The notes beneath the pieces are model-generated. The model ran no database searches, was not told the DNA's origin, and saw only the letters and a list, made by a program, of their open reading frames with translations. Both the position numbers and the translations under genes were made by a program. Shown piece after piece: positions 53,583-63,421 of a stretch of 64,000 bases of DNA. Every line of letters begins with the position of its first letter. The first letter of the stretch is position 1. Source of the stretch: Pegoplata infirma (taxonomy: Eukaryota; Arthropoda; Insecta; Diptera; Anthomyiidae); assembly GCA_963921195.1 (NCBI GenBank), contig OY992537.1, positions 12,825,716-12,889,715 on the forward strand, read 5' to 3'.

Positions 53583-53860
53583 TCAGTCTCAGTAGAATAG
53601 ACTGTCGCAGACTTACTGGCTTAATTACGGGACACAATGCCTGTGCTCGTCATATGACGAGATTAGGTGTCTTATCAGACCCATTATGCGTGGCTTGTCT
53701 TGAGGATGATGACACAACTGAACATTATGTATGTTGTTGTCCAGCGTTCTCAAGGGCTAGACTGCGGATATTGGGTTCTGATATTCTGTCTATGGACACG
53801 GTCCATGGACTTCCCTTGTCTGATTTTCTCAAGTTTGTGAAAGCAACTGAGAAATTCTGA
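53583..53860 (+). pseudogene. LINE ORF2 C-terminal fragment
   Basis: The frame reads LSRIDCRRLTGLITGHNACA, then a HMTRLG segment, then a zinc-knuckle-like CVAC..EHYVCCCPAF and an arginine-rich helix, with a stop at 53858-53860. The 'R.LTG..TGH' run followed by C-x2-C-x-His-x3-x-Cys is typical of the end of LINE polyproteins, after the RNase H-like region (family knowledge). Open through the fragment, without frameshifts, but without reverse transcriptase, so non-functional. Confidence 0.88.
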
Positions 53861-53910
53861 GCAAGCACTTTTCTTCCTTTTTCTTCTCAACCTTTTATCA
53901 CCCTTACTTA

Positions 53911-54038
53911 GTGTCAGTTTACAGAAGGCGAACGATACACACGGGCGAGGTTTTGCATGTGTTTTGTTGTTGTAACAACAACAATATACATGTAAAATTT
54001 TCGTTCGTGTGTATCGTTCGTCTTCTGTAAACTGGCAC
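53911..54038. mobile_element. 128-bp hairpin MITE in the LINE 3' UTR
   Basis: 'GTGTCAGTTTACAGAAGGCG' faces 'CGTCTTCTGTAAACTGGCAC', pairing onward as 'GAACGATACACACG' / 'CGTGTGTATCGTTC'. The loop region is itself 'GTTGTTGTAACAACAAC'. TTA flanks both sides (53908-53910, 54039-54041). It could instead be a native UTR stem-loop of this LINE family; the TTA duplication favours an insertion. Confidence 0.7.
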
Positions 54039-55489
54039 TTAATCTTTCTTTTCTGGGTACGGTACAATGGACTATTTTAAGTCTGAGCGCCATGGACTTG
54101 CCTAAAAATTTACCCATTTTTAGGCTTGTACAACCCACCCTCAACTCAACTCAACTCAACTCAACGCAAGAGTCCACCAAATTTCGAATGAAACCGCGAA
54201 TGTGCCTCGCGAAAAACTGGAATTTTAAAAAAATTACGTTTTTTCTTTCGAACTTTGATCTGCTGAAACTCCTTAACTATTCGTGGCACATTAATGGGAT
54301 TAATTCCAAAATGTTAAGAATTACAACAGCTACCAACTCTAGTTCAACTTTTTTCATTTTATAGAGGGGGCCGAAATCCCTGATCAAAAAACCTCGAAAA
54401 TTTAAAAACTCTTAATTTTTGGTTTCAAAACTTAACTGTCTTATAACTTCTTACCAAGCGATGAAGCATCTATCAAGCCAACATTAAAATAATCTCTTAT
54501 ATGTACTGACTTTGTGTTATTTCGGAAAAGATTGAAATATAAGGAGAACTTAAAAAAATAAGTGAAAGAAGGTAAAAACTATGGATTATTTCAAGCCATT
54601 TTTATCGATTTTTCAACTTTAACCCTCTGTAACTTTTACGGATAAAGTGGGGTAATCCTAAAACATTGCTCAGTGATGGTTCAAGGTCTTGTTTACACAA
54701 CTGCATTTACAGTTTTTCTAAATTCCAAAATCTGCCGGTTTTTTTAAACATTTATTTCAGTTTCACTGAGTTGAAATTTAAAAAAGATTTCATGATATAT
54801 TCATGATCCTCGATCTATTTTAAGCCGATCTTGTGATGTCCGTCGGTCTGTCTGTTGAAAACACGCTAACTTTTAAAAGACTTTACGGAGGCTCTTGACG
54901 TTTGGCATATATGTTGGGCATTTACCTGGTCAGGTTGGTATTGCAATCCAGCGAAATCGGTCTAGTAGTTCAAAAGTTATGAGCAAAAGAGTGAATTTCA
55001 GCAAGGATTTTTCGTGAATTTACGAGAACACGCTAACTTTCTGAGGATGCTGAAGCTTGGCATATATATTTATCGTTCCTCTGGCCTGGTTCGTATTGAA
55101 TTTCAGCCAAATGGTTGGTTATAAGCAAAACCGTGAATTTCAGATTAGCTTCACCTAAATTCACGTGTTGAAAACCCGTTATACCTGTTTTAAAAACATT
55201 GGTAAGTCACAAAAATATTTTACAACGTATTTTTGTCACTCAAAAATATTTTTAAAGTAAAAAAAAAATACACTCGAAAAAAATTTTTACACTCAAAAAA
55301 AAATTTTACACTCAAAAAAAAATTTTGTAAATTATTTTCAAAAATTAGTAAAAAAAAATTTTTTTATACAAAATAATCAAAAATTTTATTTTTTTCATGT
55401 TAGAAAATTTAATATCACTTAAAAACGGCATTGTGGAGGGTATTAATAGATTCGGCCAATTCTAATTTAACTTTTCTACTTGTTTCAGA

Positions 55490-56196
55490 ATGTTGTTACC
55501 GCCGGAAGAAGCCACATTCTAAATTGAGCATTTTTTGAACCAAAAGTACGCTTTTTACCCCTTTTAATCCCCTTCGCACCGGAGTTTCTAAAAAAAATTT
55601 TTTCACAATGTTTTTTCTCCAGAGGATTCTACATTCCAAATTTCCAAATTCGATGACCATTATTTCAAGAAATATAAAAGGTACGCTCTTAAAAGTATCC
55701 CCTTACGGACGGATTAAAAATGAAGATGGGTTCGGGTTCGGAAGAGTATTCTAAACCCCTAGAAATCAGGCCCTCGTTGAGACATCTGGACAAGTTAAGT
55801 GGTTTTCTTTGATTGTGGCAAGGTACTTATGTCCCTGTGCTATTACATTTTCGTTGATAGTCTCGCAAATCTGCAGACATTGGAATCAAACACTGTGAAA
55901 TTAGGAATAGTTAGCAACTCTATACAAGTTCTTCGCCAAATCCGGCAGCATAAATATGCGAAAAGTGAATTTTAAAACACAACAAATTAGGTGATGAAGA
56001 ATAGCATAATATAAATTTGAGCAATGCCAGCTTTCAAAATCGACCACTCTCTTATTTGTAAGTGATGCCGTTCGAAAGTTGGAATCAAATTCACAAATCC
56101 GTCTAAAAGCGGCCTTATGCATTAAAGGGTTAAAATCTGTCTGTGGAAAGCTTTCTGCAGTCCAAACCGAAAATCCAAACCGAAAGAAAACTCCAA
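55490..56196. repeat. F-family fragment and unassigned DNA
   Basis: 55490-55760 carries 'GCCGGAAGAAGCCACATTC', 'CCAAAAGTACGCTTTTTACC' and 'GAAATATAAAAGGTACGCTC', like 48445-48740. 55760-56196 is comparatively G+C rich and unassigned; the overlapping minus frame (56248-55901) has no recognisable domain. Confidence 0.45.
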
Positions 56197-56378
56197 CCAG
56201 TAGCTCGTTTCTGTAATTAAAGTGAGAAGTTTTCGCATCGAAAAACATAAAACAAAAACTTCCACCGTTTCTCGACTCTGGAATAAAAACTGTTTCTGTA
56301 TGTCAATTCGAAAACGCCAGCGTTTGTATTGGAATATTCCAAGATATCTGTCAAAAAAGTAATCAAATTGAGAAAATA

Positions 56379-56853
56379 CAGTCAAACTCGGTTATAACGA
56401 ACTGGGTTATAACGAATTCTCGGTTATAACGAACTAACTCCCGACGTTTTGGCAGCAATTTCCACACAAAATACTTCTTTTATAACGAACTCGGTTATAA
56501 CGATTCCTCGGTTAAAACGAACTACTTTTTATGGTCCCAGGAACACAATTTCATGTATATTTACCTTTTTATAACGAACTCCCAAAAATATTTTAAGATG
56601 TGCGGCAAATATGTTTACTAAACTTACAAAAAGTTAGAAAATTTTGGTTAATAATATAATTTTGATAAAACGTATTTATATTTTTAATTCTTTCTTCTCA
56701 AAAAGTGGTTAATTAAAAGCAAAAACCTTAAATAAAATCAAATTGGAACTTTTTTTTGGAAACAAAACTTGGTTGGTATAAAATATACCCGCTTATAGCG
56801 AACTTCGCTCATAACGAACTATTTTTACTGGTCCCTCGGGGTTCGTTCGACTG
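56379..56853. mobile_element. pogo/Tigger-like MITE with TA duplication
   Basis: The ends CAGTCAAACTCGGTTATAAC and GGTTCGTTCGACTG are flanked by TA (56377-56378, 56854-56855). 'GGTTATAACGAACT' repeats several times near the left end and 'GCTCATAACGAACT' near the right. CAGTC(A/G)AAC-CTCGGTTATAACGA ends are characteristic of pogo/Tigger members of Tc1/mariner (family knowledge). 475 bp, no transposase. Confidence 0.9.
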
Positions 56854-56981
56854 TAGTAACAAAACAAAAAAAAAAAAAAAAAAAAACTCGGAGCAATTCA
56901 AATTATTGTTTACGGATCATTTAAAAGCAATAAAATAAATATAAAAAAATTAAAATTATATATTGTTGATAATAATGTATA

Positions 56982-57377
56982 CACTAAGAAAATTATGTCA
57001 TTAACTGTTTGTAGGTTATTTTAAAAAGTAATCAGTAAAGTCATTTTAAAAGAAAAATCACTTATTTTATAAAGGATTTCATTTTTTTATTGTTTCTGTA
57101 GTTTAAAAAAAATAATTTACTGTATTAAAAACGAATTTTCTGTTACATTTAAATTCGGCAGTAAAATATTTTTTCTATAGTTTTACTGTTTTTCAATACA
57201 AAATAACTGAATATTCACTAATTTTTTAATGTTTTGGTTAGTCATTAAATTAGCATTTAAAATTGACTGTAATGTGTTTTTATTTTAAATGAAAAAACAG
57301 TGGAATGGTTTTTAAATAAAATTTCATTTGTTTTAAGTGAATATTCACTGGAATTTACCTACATAATTCTTTGAGTG
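56982..57377. mobile_element. TA-flanked MITE, CACTAAGAAAATTATGT ends
   Basis: The ends CACTAAGAAAATTATGT and ACATAATTCTTTGAGTG are flanked by TA (56980-56981, 57378-57379). The interior is rich in 'CAGTAAA', 'TTTACTG' and 'CACTGGAATTT'. Terminal similarity links it to the CACT(C/A)AAAA elements. 396 bp. Confidence 0.85.
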
Positions 57378-57529
57378 TAGTGTTGTATTGATAACAGCAT
57401 TTTTGCATTTAATGATTCCTTGATTTTTCTTAAATTTGTGAAAAAAAAATATAATAAATTAGATATTTATACAAACACACAACAAGTAATTTGTATTTTT
57501 CTACATTTTTTAAATTTATTATTATTTTT

Positions 57530-58029
57530 CAAGGTTGGTTACCGAAACGAATAACGGTAAGGGTAACGGTAACGGTATCTAATTTTTATTTATTTCGGTA
57601 AAGGTAACGGTAAGTGTTTTTAAATCGTTTCGGTAACGGTATGTACCGGTACCGAACCAACCAAACCGGTACGTACCGGTATTATTAATTTAGTTAAAAA
57701 TTTGAAAAAAGATAGAACTAAAAGCTAAAAATATTTTATAGACCCAAAAACCAGTATAGATTTGATATGATTATTATTTTTGTCATTTATTTTATGATAA
57801 TTTGCAAATTATAAATTTAAAATTATGTTAGCCATTTGATTTTATTTTTTTGTTCGTTAAAATGCCTTAAAACAGGTAAAATTTTTAACTTCTAATAATT
57901 ATAACGGTAACGGTAAGGGTAACGGTATTTTAAAAATATTTTTAGCGGTATCGGTAACGGTAACGGTATTCGATTTGAAAGGGTTTTGAATCGGTAACGG
58001 TATAATAAGGGTAACGGTAACCAACCATG
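57530..58029. mobile_element. hAT-like MITE, TSD TTATTTTT, GGTAACGGTAAC arrays
   Basis: The ends CAAGGTTGGTTACCG and CGGTAACCAACCATG are flanked by exact TTATTTTT (57522-57529, 58030-58037). Both sides carry many 'AACGGTAACGGTA' copies, all reading the same way, plus 'GGTACGTACCGG'. The middle (about 57690-57895) is plain A+T. The repeated AACGG core resembles the AAACGG transposase sites of maize Ac (established). 500 bp. Confidence 0.93.
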
Positions 58030-58310
58030 TTATTTTTTTAATGTTTTTATTTCTTTTTGTCGAAGTCTCGCATCGTTTTAAAATGTGAGTTTTTTTGACA
58101 CTTCAAATACAAAAGTTTTCGACCAATTACTTTACAGAAACAGTTTTTTGCATCATTCCAATAAGTTTAAAAGTTTTCGCACAACAAAGTTACAGAAACA
58201 GTAAAATGTGAAAAGTCAGTTTTTGTGCCGATTTACAATGTTTATGTTTCATTTCATATGTTTCATGCGAGAAATCTTTCGATTCGAAAGTTACAGAAAT
58301 CAGCTACTGG

Positions 58311-59470
58311 ATCAAGAAGACTTAAAAATTTTACCTTTCGGTCAGCCTCTTTTCTGGGCGTGGATATAAAAAATATCAAAATTGCATTACTATAAAAATG
58401 CAATTTGTCAAAGACGCATTTTTCACTTTTTTATGTCAGAAGAAGTTCAGACCTGGTGAAAAAGTAATTTTGGTGAAAAAAAATTGAGAAAAAACCTTTT
58501 TTGATAAAAAATTTATGAAAAAAGCTTTTGATAAAAAAAAAATTTGATGATTCTTTTTTTTTTTTTATCAAAATTATACAGATCGGTGTACGATTCTAAT
58601 ACCCTTCTAAATTTTATTTTCATTTCATACAACCCTCGTAAAAATCATAAATATTATTTGAAAACTTTCAACGTGTTAAATATTTTTAGGTCATGCAATA
58701 ATTAAAGAGTAAAAATAACACAGAAATCTAAAAATTAAACACAAATATAAATTCCAAAGAAAAATCTTATAATTTAATAAATTATTCTTCAAAGTCTTGG
58801 CGCAGTTTTTTTTTTGCTATAAGAAATTCATAAAAATTCAATAAAAACATATATTTTCTTTTTATTTCACTCATAAAACTTCAATTATTTTTCTACCACA
58901 TGCAGTCAGTCATTCTGTCAATATACTCACACACATACAATTTTCATCTCCTGCCAGCACTCATCATTTCTTCATTGAAATAGGAAACGGAAATCGTTAA
59001 GCAAACTAAACACATCACATTAGTTGTGCCACTTGAACACTCAAAAAAAAAACTCCTTCAGCGAATATTTTCTGTTTTTTTTCGTCTTTTCTTTCAACTA
59101 TAACGAGCAAAACGAGAAACGACAGATTTAATGTTTGCTAAATTTTACGACTTTTTGACGGTATATTCTGCCAAACACTGAATGCTGCTGCTTTTTTATT
59201 GCTTTGCTCACTTTTGTATTTGTTGGTTGGAAGGTTGGTGGTTCTTGTGTTGCAATTTTTAACTTCAAAGTTACTGTTTTTCTTTTCTCAAGTACGTGCG
59301 GAGTTTTCCACTTATAATTTTTTATTTTACTTTTTCTACATTGATTATAGAGCTGCTACTCTTACTGTATGGTTTGCATAATGTTAAATAAATTTGCAGT
59401 TAAGAATTTTCTTTCAATAAGTTGATAAAATATTAAATTGAAGTTAAATTGTGTTGATTTGAGAAATTTT
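58311..59470. other. C-repeat tract fragment and unassigned DNA
   Basis: 58440-58575 has 'CAGACCTGGTGAAAAAGTAA' and a short GATGAAAAA tract, like C at 47680. The rest, 58580-59470, shows no element ends except an isolated 'CACTCAAAAAAAAAA' at 59039 without a partner. It may be host sequence. The 60-codon frame at 59199 is hydrophobic but unrecognised. Confidence 0.45.
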
Positions 59471-59480
59471 ATTTTTATTA

Positions 59481-59736
59481 CACAAAGAAAAAATCTTTGC
59501 CAATTAACGAAATTCATAGTATTTATGAACAAATACATAAAAATTATGAACTTTTTCATTAAATTGAATTTTTTCATAGTATTTATGAAAAATGTTAAAT
59601 AGTTCTTAAATTTCACATATTATGATTTATTCATAAATACTATGAAAAAGTTTATAAGTATTATGAAAAAGTTAATAAATTGTATGAATTTGTTCATAAA
59701 TACTATGAAAGTCGTTTATTGGATTTTTTGTGTGTG
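59481..59736. mobile_element. TA-flanked MITE, CACAAAGAAAAAATC ends
   Basis: The left end CACAAAGAAAAAATC and the right end GATTTTTTGTGTGTG are flanked by TA (59479-59480, 59737-59738). The interior repeats 'TTCATAAATACTATGAA' on both strands, about five times. 256 bp. Confidence 0.78.
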
Positions 59737-59744
59737 TACTTTTA

Positions 59745-61010
59745 ACAAGGTATGGAGGTATACTTACCTTGTCATTATGTGTGCCACTCATCGATATATC
59801 GGACGGAGACCTTTTAAAGTATATATATTATTGATCCATGATCGATTTTAAAACATTTACATCAATGTCCGTCCGTATGTCTGTAGTAAACACAGTCAAA
59901 AACAAATAGAAAAGTTAAATTCGACTTTGCCGAATCTATGAATACCCTCCACAATGCCTTTTTTTTCAGGATATTACATTTTTTAACATAAAAACAATTT
60001 TTTTTTGTCATTTAAAAAAAAAAAAAAATTACTATTTTTTTTTTAGTGTAAAACTTTTTTCGAGTGTAATGTTTTTGTACTGTAAAAATATTTCTGAGTG
60101 AATGCACGTATTTATGTACGTTTTATTGTCATCGTCATTTTTGTAAAAAAAAAACTATTTTTTTGAGTGTAAAATTTTTTTTGAGTGTAAAATTTCTTTC
60201 GAGTGTAAAATTTTTTTCGAATGTAATTTTTAAGTTACCAATGCTTTTAAAACTAAACAAGTTTAAAAGGCATTGCTTTAAAACTCAACAAGTTTGAAAA
60301 GCATTGTTAAGTTACCACCAATGCTTTTCAAACTTGTTTAACACGTGGCGTTTAAGATGAAACGAATCTGAAATTCAGGGTTTTGCTTATAACTTTTGAA
60401 CCACTGGAACGATTGAGCTAAAATTGAATACCAAACATACTTGGGGAACGCCAAGAATACATGCCAAGCTTAGGCAGTCTTTTGTTTTTCGAAAGTTATC
60501 GTGTTTTTTATCTCGTAAATTCGCGAAAAACAATTGCCGAAATTTTTTTGCTCATAACTTTTTTTGCTCATAACTTTTGAACTACTGGACCGATTTCGCT
60601 GGATTGCAATATCAACCTGACCCGGTAAATGACCAACATATATGTCAAACTTCAGCAGCCTCTGTAAAGTCTTTCAAAAGTTAGCGTGTATTCAACGGAC
60701 AGACAGACAGACGGAGGGACGGACGGACATCGCTAGATCGACTTAAAATCGATCGAGGATTATGAATATATATACTTTATGGGGTCCTAGACCAATATTT
60801 CGATGTGTTACAAACGGAGTGACAAACTTTTATATACCCTCTATTACTAGAGTGGAGGTATAAAAAAGAGAGCTAGCCTCCTGAAGTTTGGCATAAATGT
60901 GTCTAATGGTCATAGACAAGTTAAGTTCGTAAACATGAAAAATTGTAACAGGGGGAAAAAGTTCCTCCCTGAAGAACTAAACCAACCTCTGAAACTTCCA
61001 TTTTTTTTAA
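59745..61010 (-). mobile_element. B-family repeat interrupted by an A repeat
   Basis: Minus-strand B landmarks are on both sides: 'CCTTTTAAAGTATATATATT', 'GATTTTAAAAC' and 'GTCCGTCCGTATGTCTG' up to about 59895, then 'GAGCTAGCCTCCTGAAGTT', 'GTTAAGTTCGTAAAC' and 'GGGGGAAAAAGTTCCTCCC' from about 60863. Without the A repeat these join as in other B copies. Confidence 0.7.
59905..60862 (+). mobile_element. A-family repeat, near-complete copy
   Basis: Starts 'AATAGAAAAGTTAAATTCGA', 'GATACCCTCCACAATG'. It carries two 'CATAACTTTTGAAC..CTGGA(C/A)CGAT' sub-units, a stretch of 'GAGTGTAAAATTTTTTTC' repeats, 'AGTTAGCGTGTATTC', (CAGA/CGGA)n, 'CATCGCTAGATCGAC' and 'CTTTATGGGGTCCTAG', and ends 'CTAGAGTGGAGGTATA'. 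A local inverted repeat of 'CAATGCTTTTAAAACTAAAC' type lies at 60236-60335. No transposase or ORF. Confidence 0.82.
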
Positions 61011-61189
61011 TGATTTTTTTTTGTATTTTTTGACCAACCACTCATCAAAAATAAATCGAAATTATTTTTACAGCATACCGTAGCGCATCCAAAGAGCGCT
61101 CTTTAGGATGCAGTAAAAGTATGGGGGAAATATTTTAATTTTAGGTTAAAAATTTTTTTTAAAACTTTTTTTATTATAAAATTGATACG
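61011..61189. repeat. Short palindrome GCATCCAAAGAGCGCTCTTT
   Basis: At about 61086-61112 'GCATCCAAAGAGC' and 'GCTCTTTAGGATGC' form a tight palindrome with one mismatch and no loop. The rest of the interval is plain A+T DNA. Confidence 0.6.
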
Positions 61190-61905
61190 TATTTTGAGGA
61201 TGTTTATTTTGGCTCGAGGTCATTATTTTCTTTACTAATTAAAACCATGATATTCTCATAGCATAATTTTCAAGAAAATTATTTTTTTTGTTTTAAATTT
61301 ATTTATGTTGGTCATTTTTGCTAGACTTAATCGACACGTGTTTCGGAATTTGTCAAGATTCCATTGTCAAGATTATTTAGCAAAAATAGAAACGATTTAC
61401 TACAAAGTAGCAAACGAGTCTAATGACAAATCGTTTGTGCACAAACTAGAATATTAATACATATTCGCCTCTATTCACAATGAGAATTAGAAAGACGAAG
61501 AAATTGTACCATACTAATACCATATTAATTGTTTTAAAAAATATTTTTGTTGGTTATTGACAATCGTTGCCTTATTAGTATGGTACAATTTCTTCGTCTT
61601 TCTAATTCTCATTGTGAATAGAGGCGAATATGTATTAATATTCTAGTTTGTGCACAAACGATTTGTCATTAGACTCGTTTGCTACTTTGTAGTAAATCGT
61701 TTCTATTTTTGCTAAATAATCTTGACAATGGAATCTTGACAAATTCCGAAACACGTGTCGATTAAGTCTTGCAAAAATGACCAACATAAATAAATTTAAA
61801 ACAAAAAAAAATAATTTTCTTGAAAATTATGCTATGAGAATATCATGGTTTTAATTAGTAAAGAAAATAATGACCTCGAGCCAGAATAAACATCCTCAAA
61901 ATATA
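61190..61905. mobile_element. Foldback with nearly identical ~330-bp inverted arms
   Basis: The left arm (about 61190-61519) and right arm (about 61574-61905) pair almost without mismatch, including 'GGCTCGAGGTCATTATTTTC', 'ACACGTGTTTCGGAATTTG', 'TTTGTGCACAAACTAGAATA' and 'GAATTAGAAAGACGAAG'. I could see only a few mismatches, for example in 'TTTTTGC(T/A)AGAC'. The loop is about 55 bases. Termini related to 27323-27998. No TSD read. Confidence 0.9.
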
Positions 61906-62385
61906 ATATTTTAAAGGTCGAATAAAACAATTTTTATTTTTTTATATAAATTAATCAGAATTTTAAATAAAATTGATACGAAAAAATTCTCTAATTGGAT
62001 CTGAAAATAAACATGATTTCACTGCATCTTAAAGGCTCTTTTTCAGTGCCACCAACTAGCGCTATAAACTGTGAAATCGCTTTAAAAATCATGTAGGAAT
62101 TCAGGTGCTTTAGTTGCGCTCCTTAACTCGGGATTCCTTTCCAAAAGCTGCGGCCAGTTCAGGAAAATTTCTGCTGAGTATTTGCTTGGTTGTTTGCTCG
62201 ATTTTCCTTAGTTATGCCAACTTTATTAGTTTATTTTTTTTGTTAATACAAAAACATTGTTGTTAATGTTATTAACATACGCCACTAAAAATTGTATAAT
62301 AAAATTCTTAAATGTATCCTTTCTTTCAATATGTAACTACGCACTACTGTACTATTCATGTTGTCTGCTGGCCTTTTCATTCATT
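61906..62385. other. Unassigned DNA
   Basis: It begins with 'AAAGGTCGAATAAAAC', which also follows the CTCGAG segment at 24930. 62040-62230 is less A+T rich ('GCCACCAACTAGCGC', 'AAAAGCTGCGGCCAG') and may be host sequence. No gene is supported. Confidence 0.45.
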
Positions 62386-63171
62386 CACAGAAAAAAATAA
62401 AAAAAAATTTTGAGTAAATTTTTAATACTATTGAGTAAAAAATTACTCAATTTTCCACCAGTAAACGATTTAATAGTATTGAGTAAACTTTTAATAAAAA
62501 ATTATTAAATGCTTAATGAAAAATTTGAGTAAATTATTAATTCACACAATTAAATCTTTAAGCTTGATTTACACGTTAACTACCCTTGACTACCCTTATC
62601 TACTATTTCCCAGTATTGGAGGATAACAATTGTCAAATTCAAATAATTTTTCATACAAAATTATTTAAACCCAGCAAACCATATCACAAATACTGGGAAA
62701 TCGTAGATAAGGGTGGTCAAGGGTAGTTAACGTGTAAACTGCCCTTTACTTAAAATTTTTTAATATTTTTAAGTAACTTTTAAATTGTGTCAAGTAAAAA
62801 TTTACTCAAAATGTATCAAATTATTTTTTTAAAAAGTTTAAAAAGTTTCTAATTTTTTTTCCAAAAAATTGCTTTTACAAACTTTACCAAATATACTTAT
62901 GTCTTCAAGACAAAGTAAAATTTTATAAAGATGATTTCAAACTTTCATATACATATACAAAAAACAATAAACTAAATGAGAATTCAAAACACCAAGAGAA
63001 AAAAAAATAAATAAAAAAAAATATTAAATTTGTATTAAATTATTTACTCAAATTTTATTTTCAATTTTTGAGTAAATTTTTAATTGCGTCAATTAAAAAA
63101 TTACTCAATTTTTTTTTAAAAAATTAAACAAGTGATTACTCAAATTTGTTTCCTCCATATTTTTTTCTGTG
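62386..63171. mobile_element. CACAGAAAAAAATA-ended element, TSD TTCATT
   Basis: The ends CACAGAAAAAAATAAAAA and ATATTTTTTTCTGTG are flanked by TTCATT (62380-62385, 63172-63177). The interior is full of 'TTGAGTAAATTTTTAAT' and 'AAAAATTACTCAA'. The ends resemble the TA-flanked CACAGAAAA MITEs, but here the direct repeat is 6 bp, not TA. A palindrome is nested at 62568-62738. Confidence 0.75.
62568..62738. repeat. Nested inverted repeat TTTACACGTTAACTACCC
   Basis: 'TTTACACGTTAACTACCCTT' faces 'AAGGGTAGTTAACGTGTAAA', continuing as 'GACTACCCTTATCTAC' / 'GTAGATAAGGGTGGTC' and 'TTTCCCAGTATT' / 'AATACTGGGAAA'. Arms of about 53 bp and a 60-base loop. A separate short element inside 62386-63171. Confidence 0.82.
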
Positions 63172-63177
63172 TTCATT

Positions 63178-63421
63178 TCACATTGCAACGTTATAAAACT
63201 CATACAACAAATGGGGGGAACCATATGGTTTGGTACACTTTTTGGGTAATAAACCAAAAAGTTCCTAATAAATTGTTTTGACTTTTTATATGCCTTTTTT
63301 ATTATTATAACATATAATTGTTTTTATATGGTATTGTACAGTAGTAATAAAGTAAATCTAAACATAACCCAACATTTTATGAAAAGAAGCGAAACCCAGT
63401 CGGCTTTACAAGACTTGGTAG
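63178..63421. other. Unassigned A+T-rich DNA
   Basis: No element end, array or gene recognised. Confidence 0.4.

Larger units (their letters stand above)
53583..54163 (+). mobile_element. 5'-truncated non-LTR retrotransposon with 14-bp TSD
   Basis: Exact copies of ACGCAAGAGTCCAC flank it (53569-53582 and 54164-54177), the mark of target-primed insertion. It holds the end of ORF2, a 3' UTR of about 300 bp with a nested hairpin element, and a tail of (CTCAA)n at about 54140-54163 in place of poly-A. The orientation is set by ORF and tail. Only the last 580 bp of the element were inserted. Confidence 0.92.
52688..54789. mobile_element. Insertion inside the A repeat, class unknown
   Basis: The flanks TATAT (52683-52687) and ATAT near 54790 may be a short duplication. 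No terminal inverted repeats are seen ('GAGGAGTTCCGGC' against 'AAAAGATTTCATG'). Several lines of text such as 'AATCGCGATTAATTCGCGG' and 'GCGTTATTAAAACATGCC' do not recur in the window. It contains the retrotransposon fragment at 53583-54163. Confidence 0.6.
52590..55485 (-). mobile_element. A-family repeat split by a 2.1-kb insertion
   Basis: The minus-strand right end 'CTCTAGTGATAGAGGGTA' / 'AACACCTCGAAATATTGG' breaks off after 'CATAAAGTGTATAT' at about 52687 and resumes at about 54790 with 'ATATTCATGATCCTCGATC'. It continues through 'GAAAACACGCTAACTTTTAA', 'TACCTGGTCAGGTTGGTATT', 'TACACTCAAAAAAAAATTTT' and 'TGTGGAGGGTATTAATAG' to 'AATTTAACTTTTCTACTTG'. It matches the copy at 7287-8109. Confidence 0.78.
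56197..58310. mobile_element. Foldback element hosting three younger insertions
   Basis: 'CCAGTAGCTCGTTTCTGTAA' (56197) mirrors 'TTACAGAAATCAGCTACTGG' (58291). Inward pairs include 'AAAACTGTTTCTGTATGTC' with 'CTTTACAGAAACAGTTTTTT' and 'CGAAAACGCCAGCGTTTGTATT' shortened in the right arm to 'AATACAAAAGTTTTCG'. The arms are about 180 bp and diverged. Between them lie 56379-56853, 56982-57377 and 57530-58029. Confidence 0.7.

Noticed and set aside
55901..56385. 115- and 87-codon minus frames in comparatively G+C-rich DNA
   Set aside because: No recognisable domain; the second overlaps a foldback arm whose mirror copy does not keep the frame.
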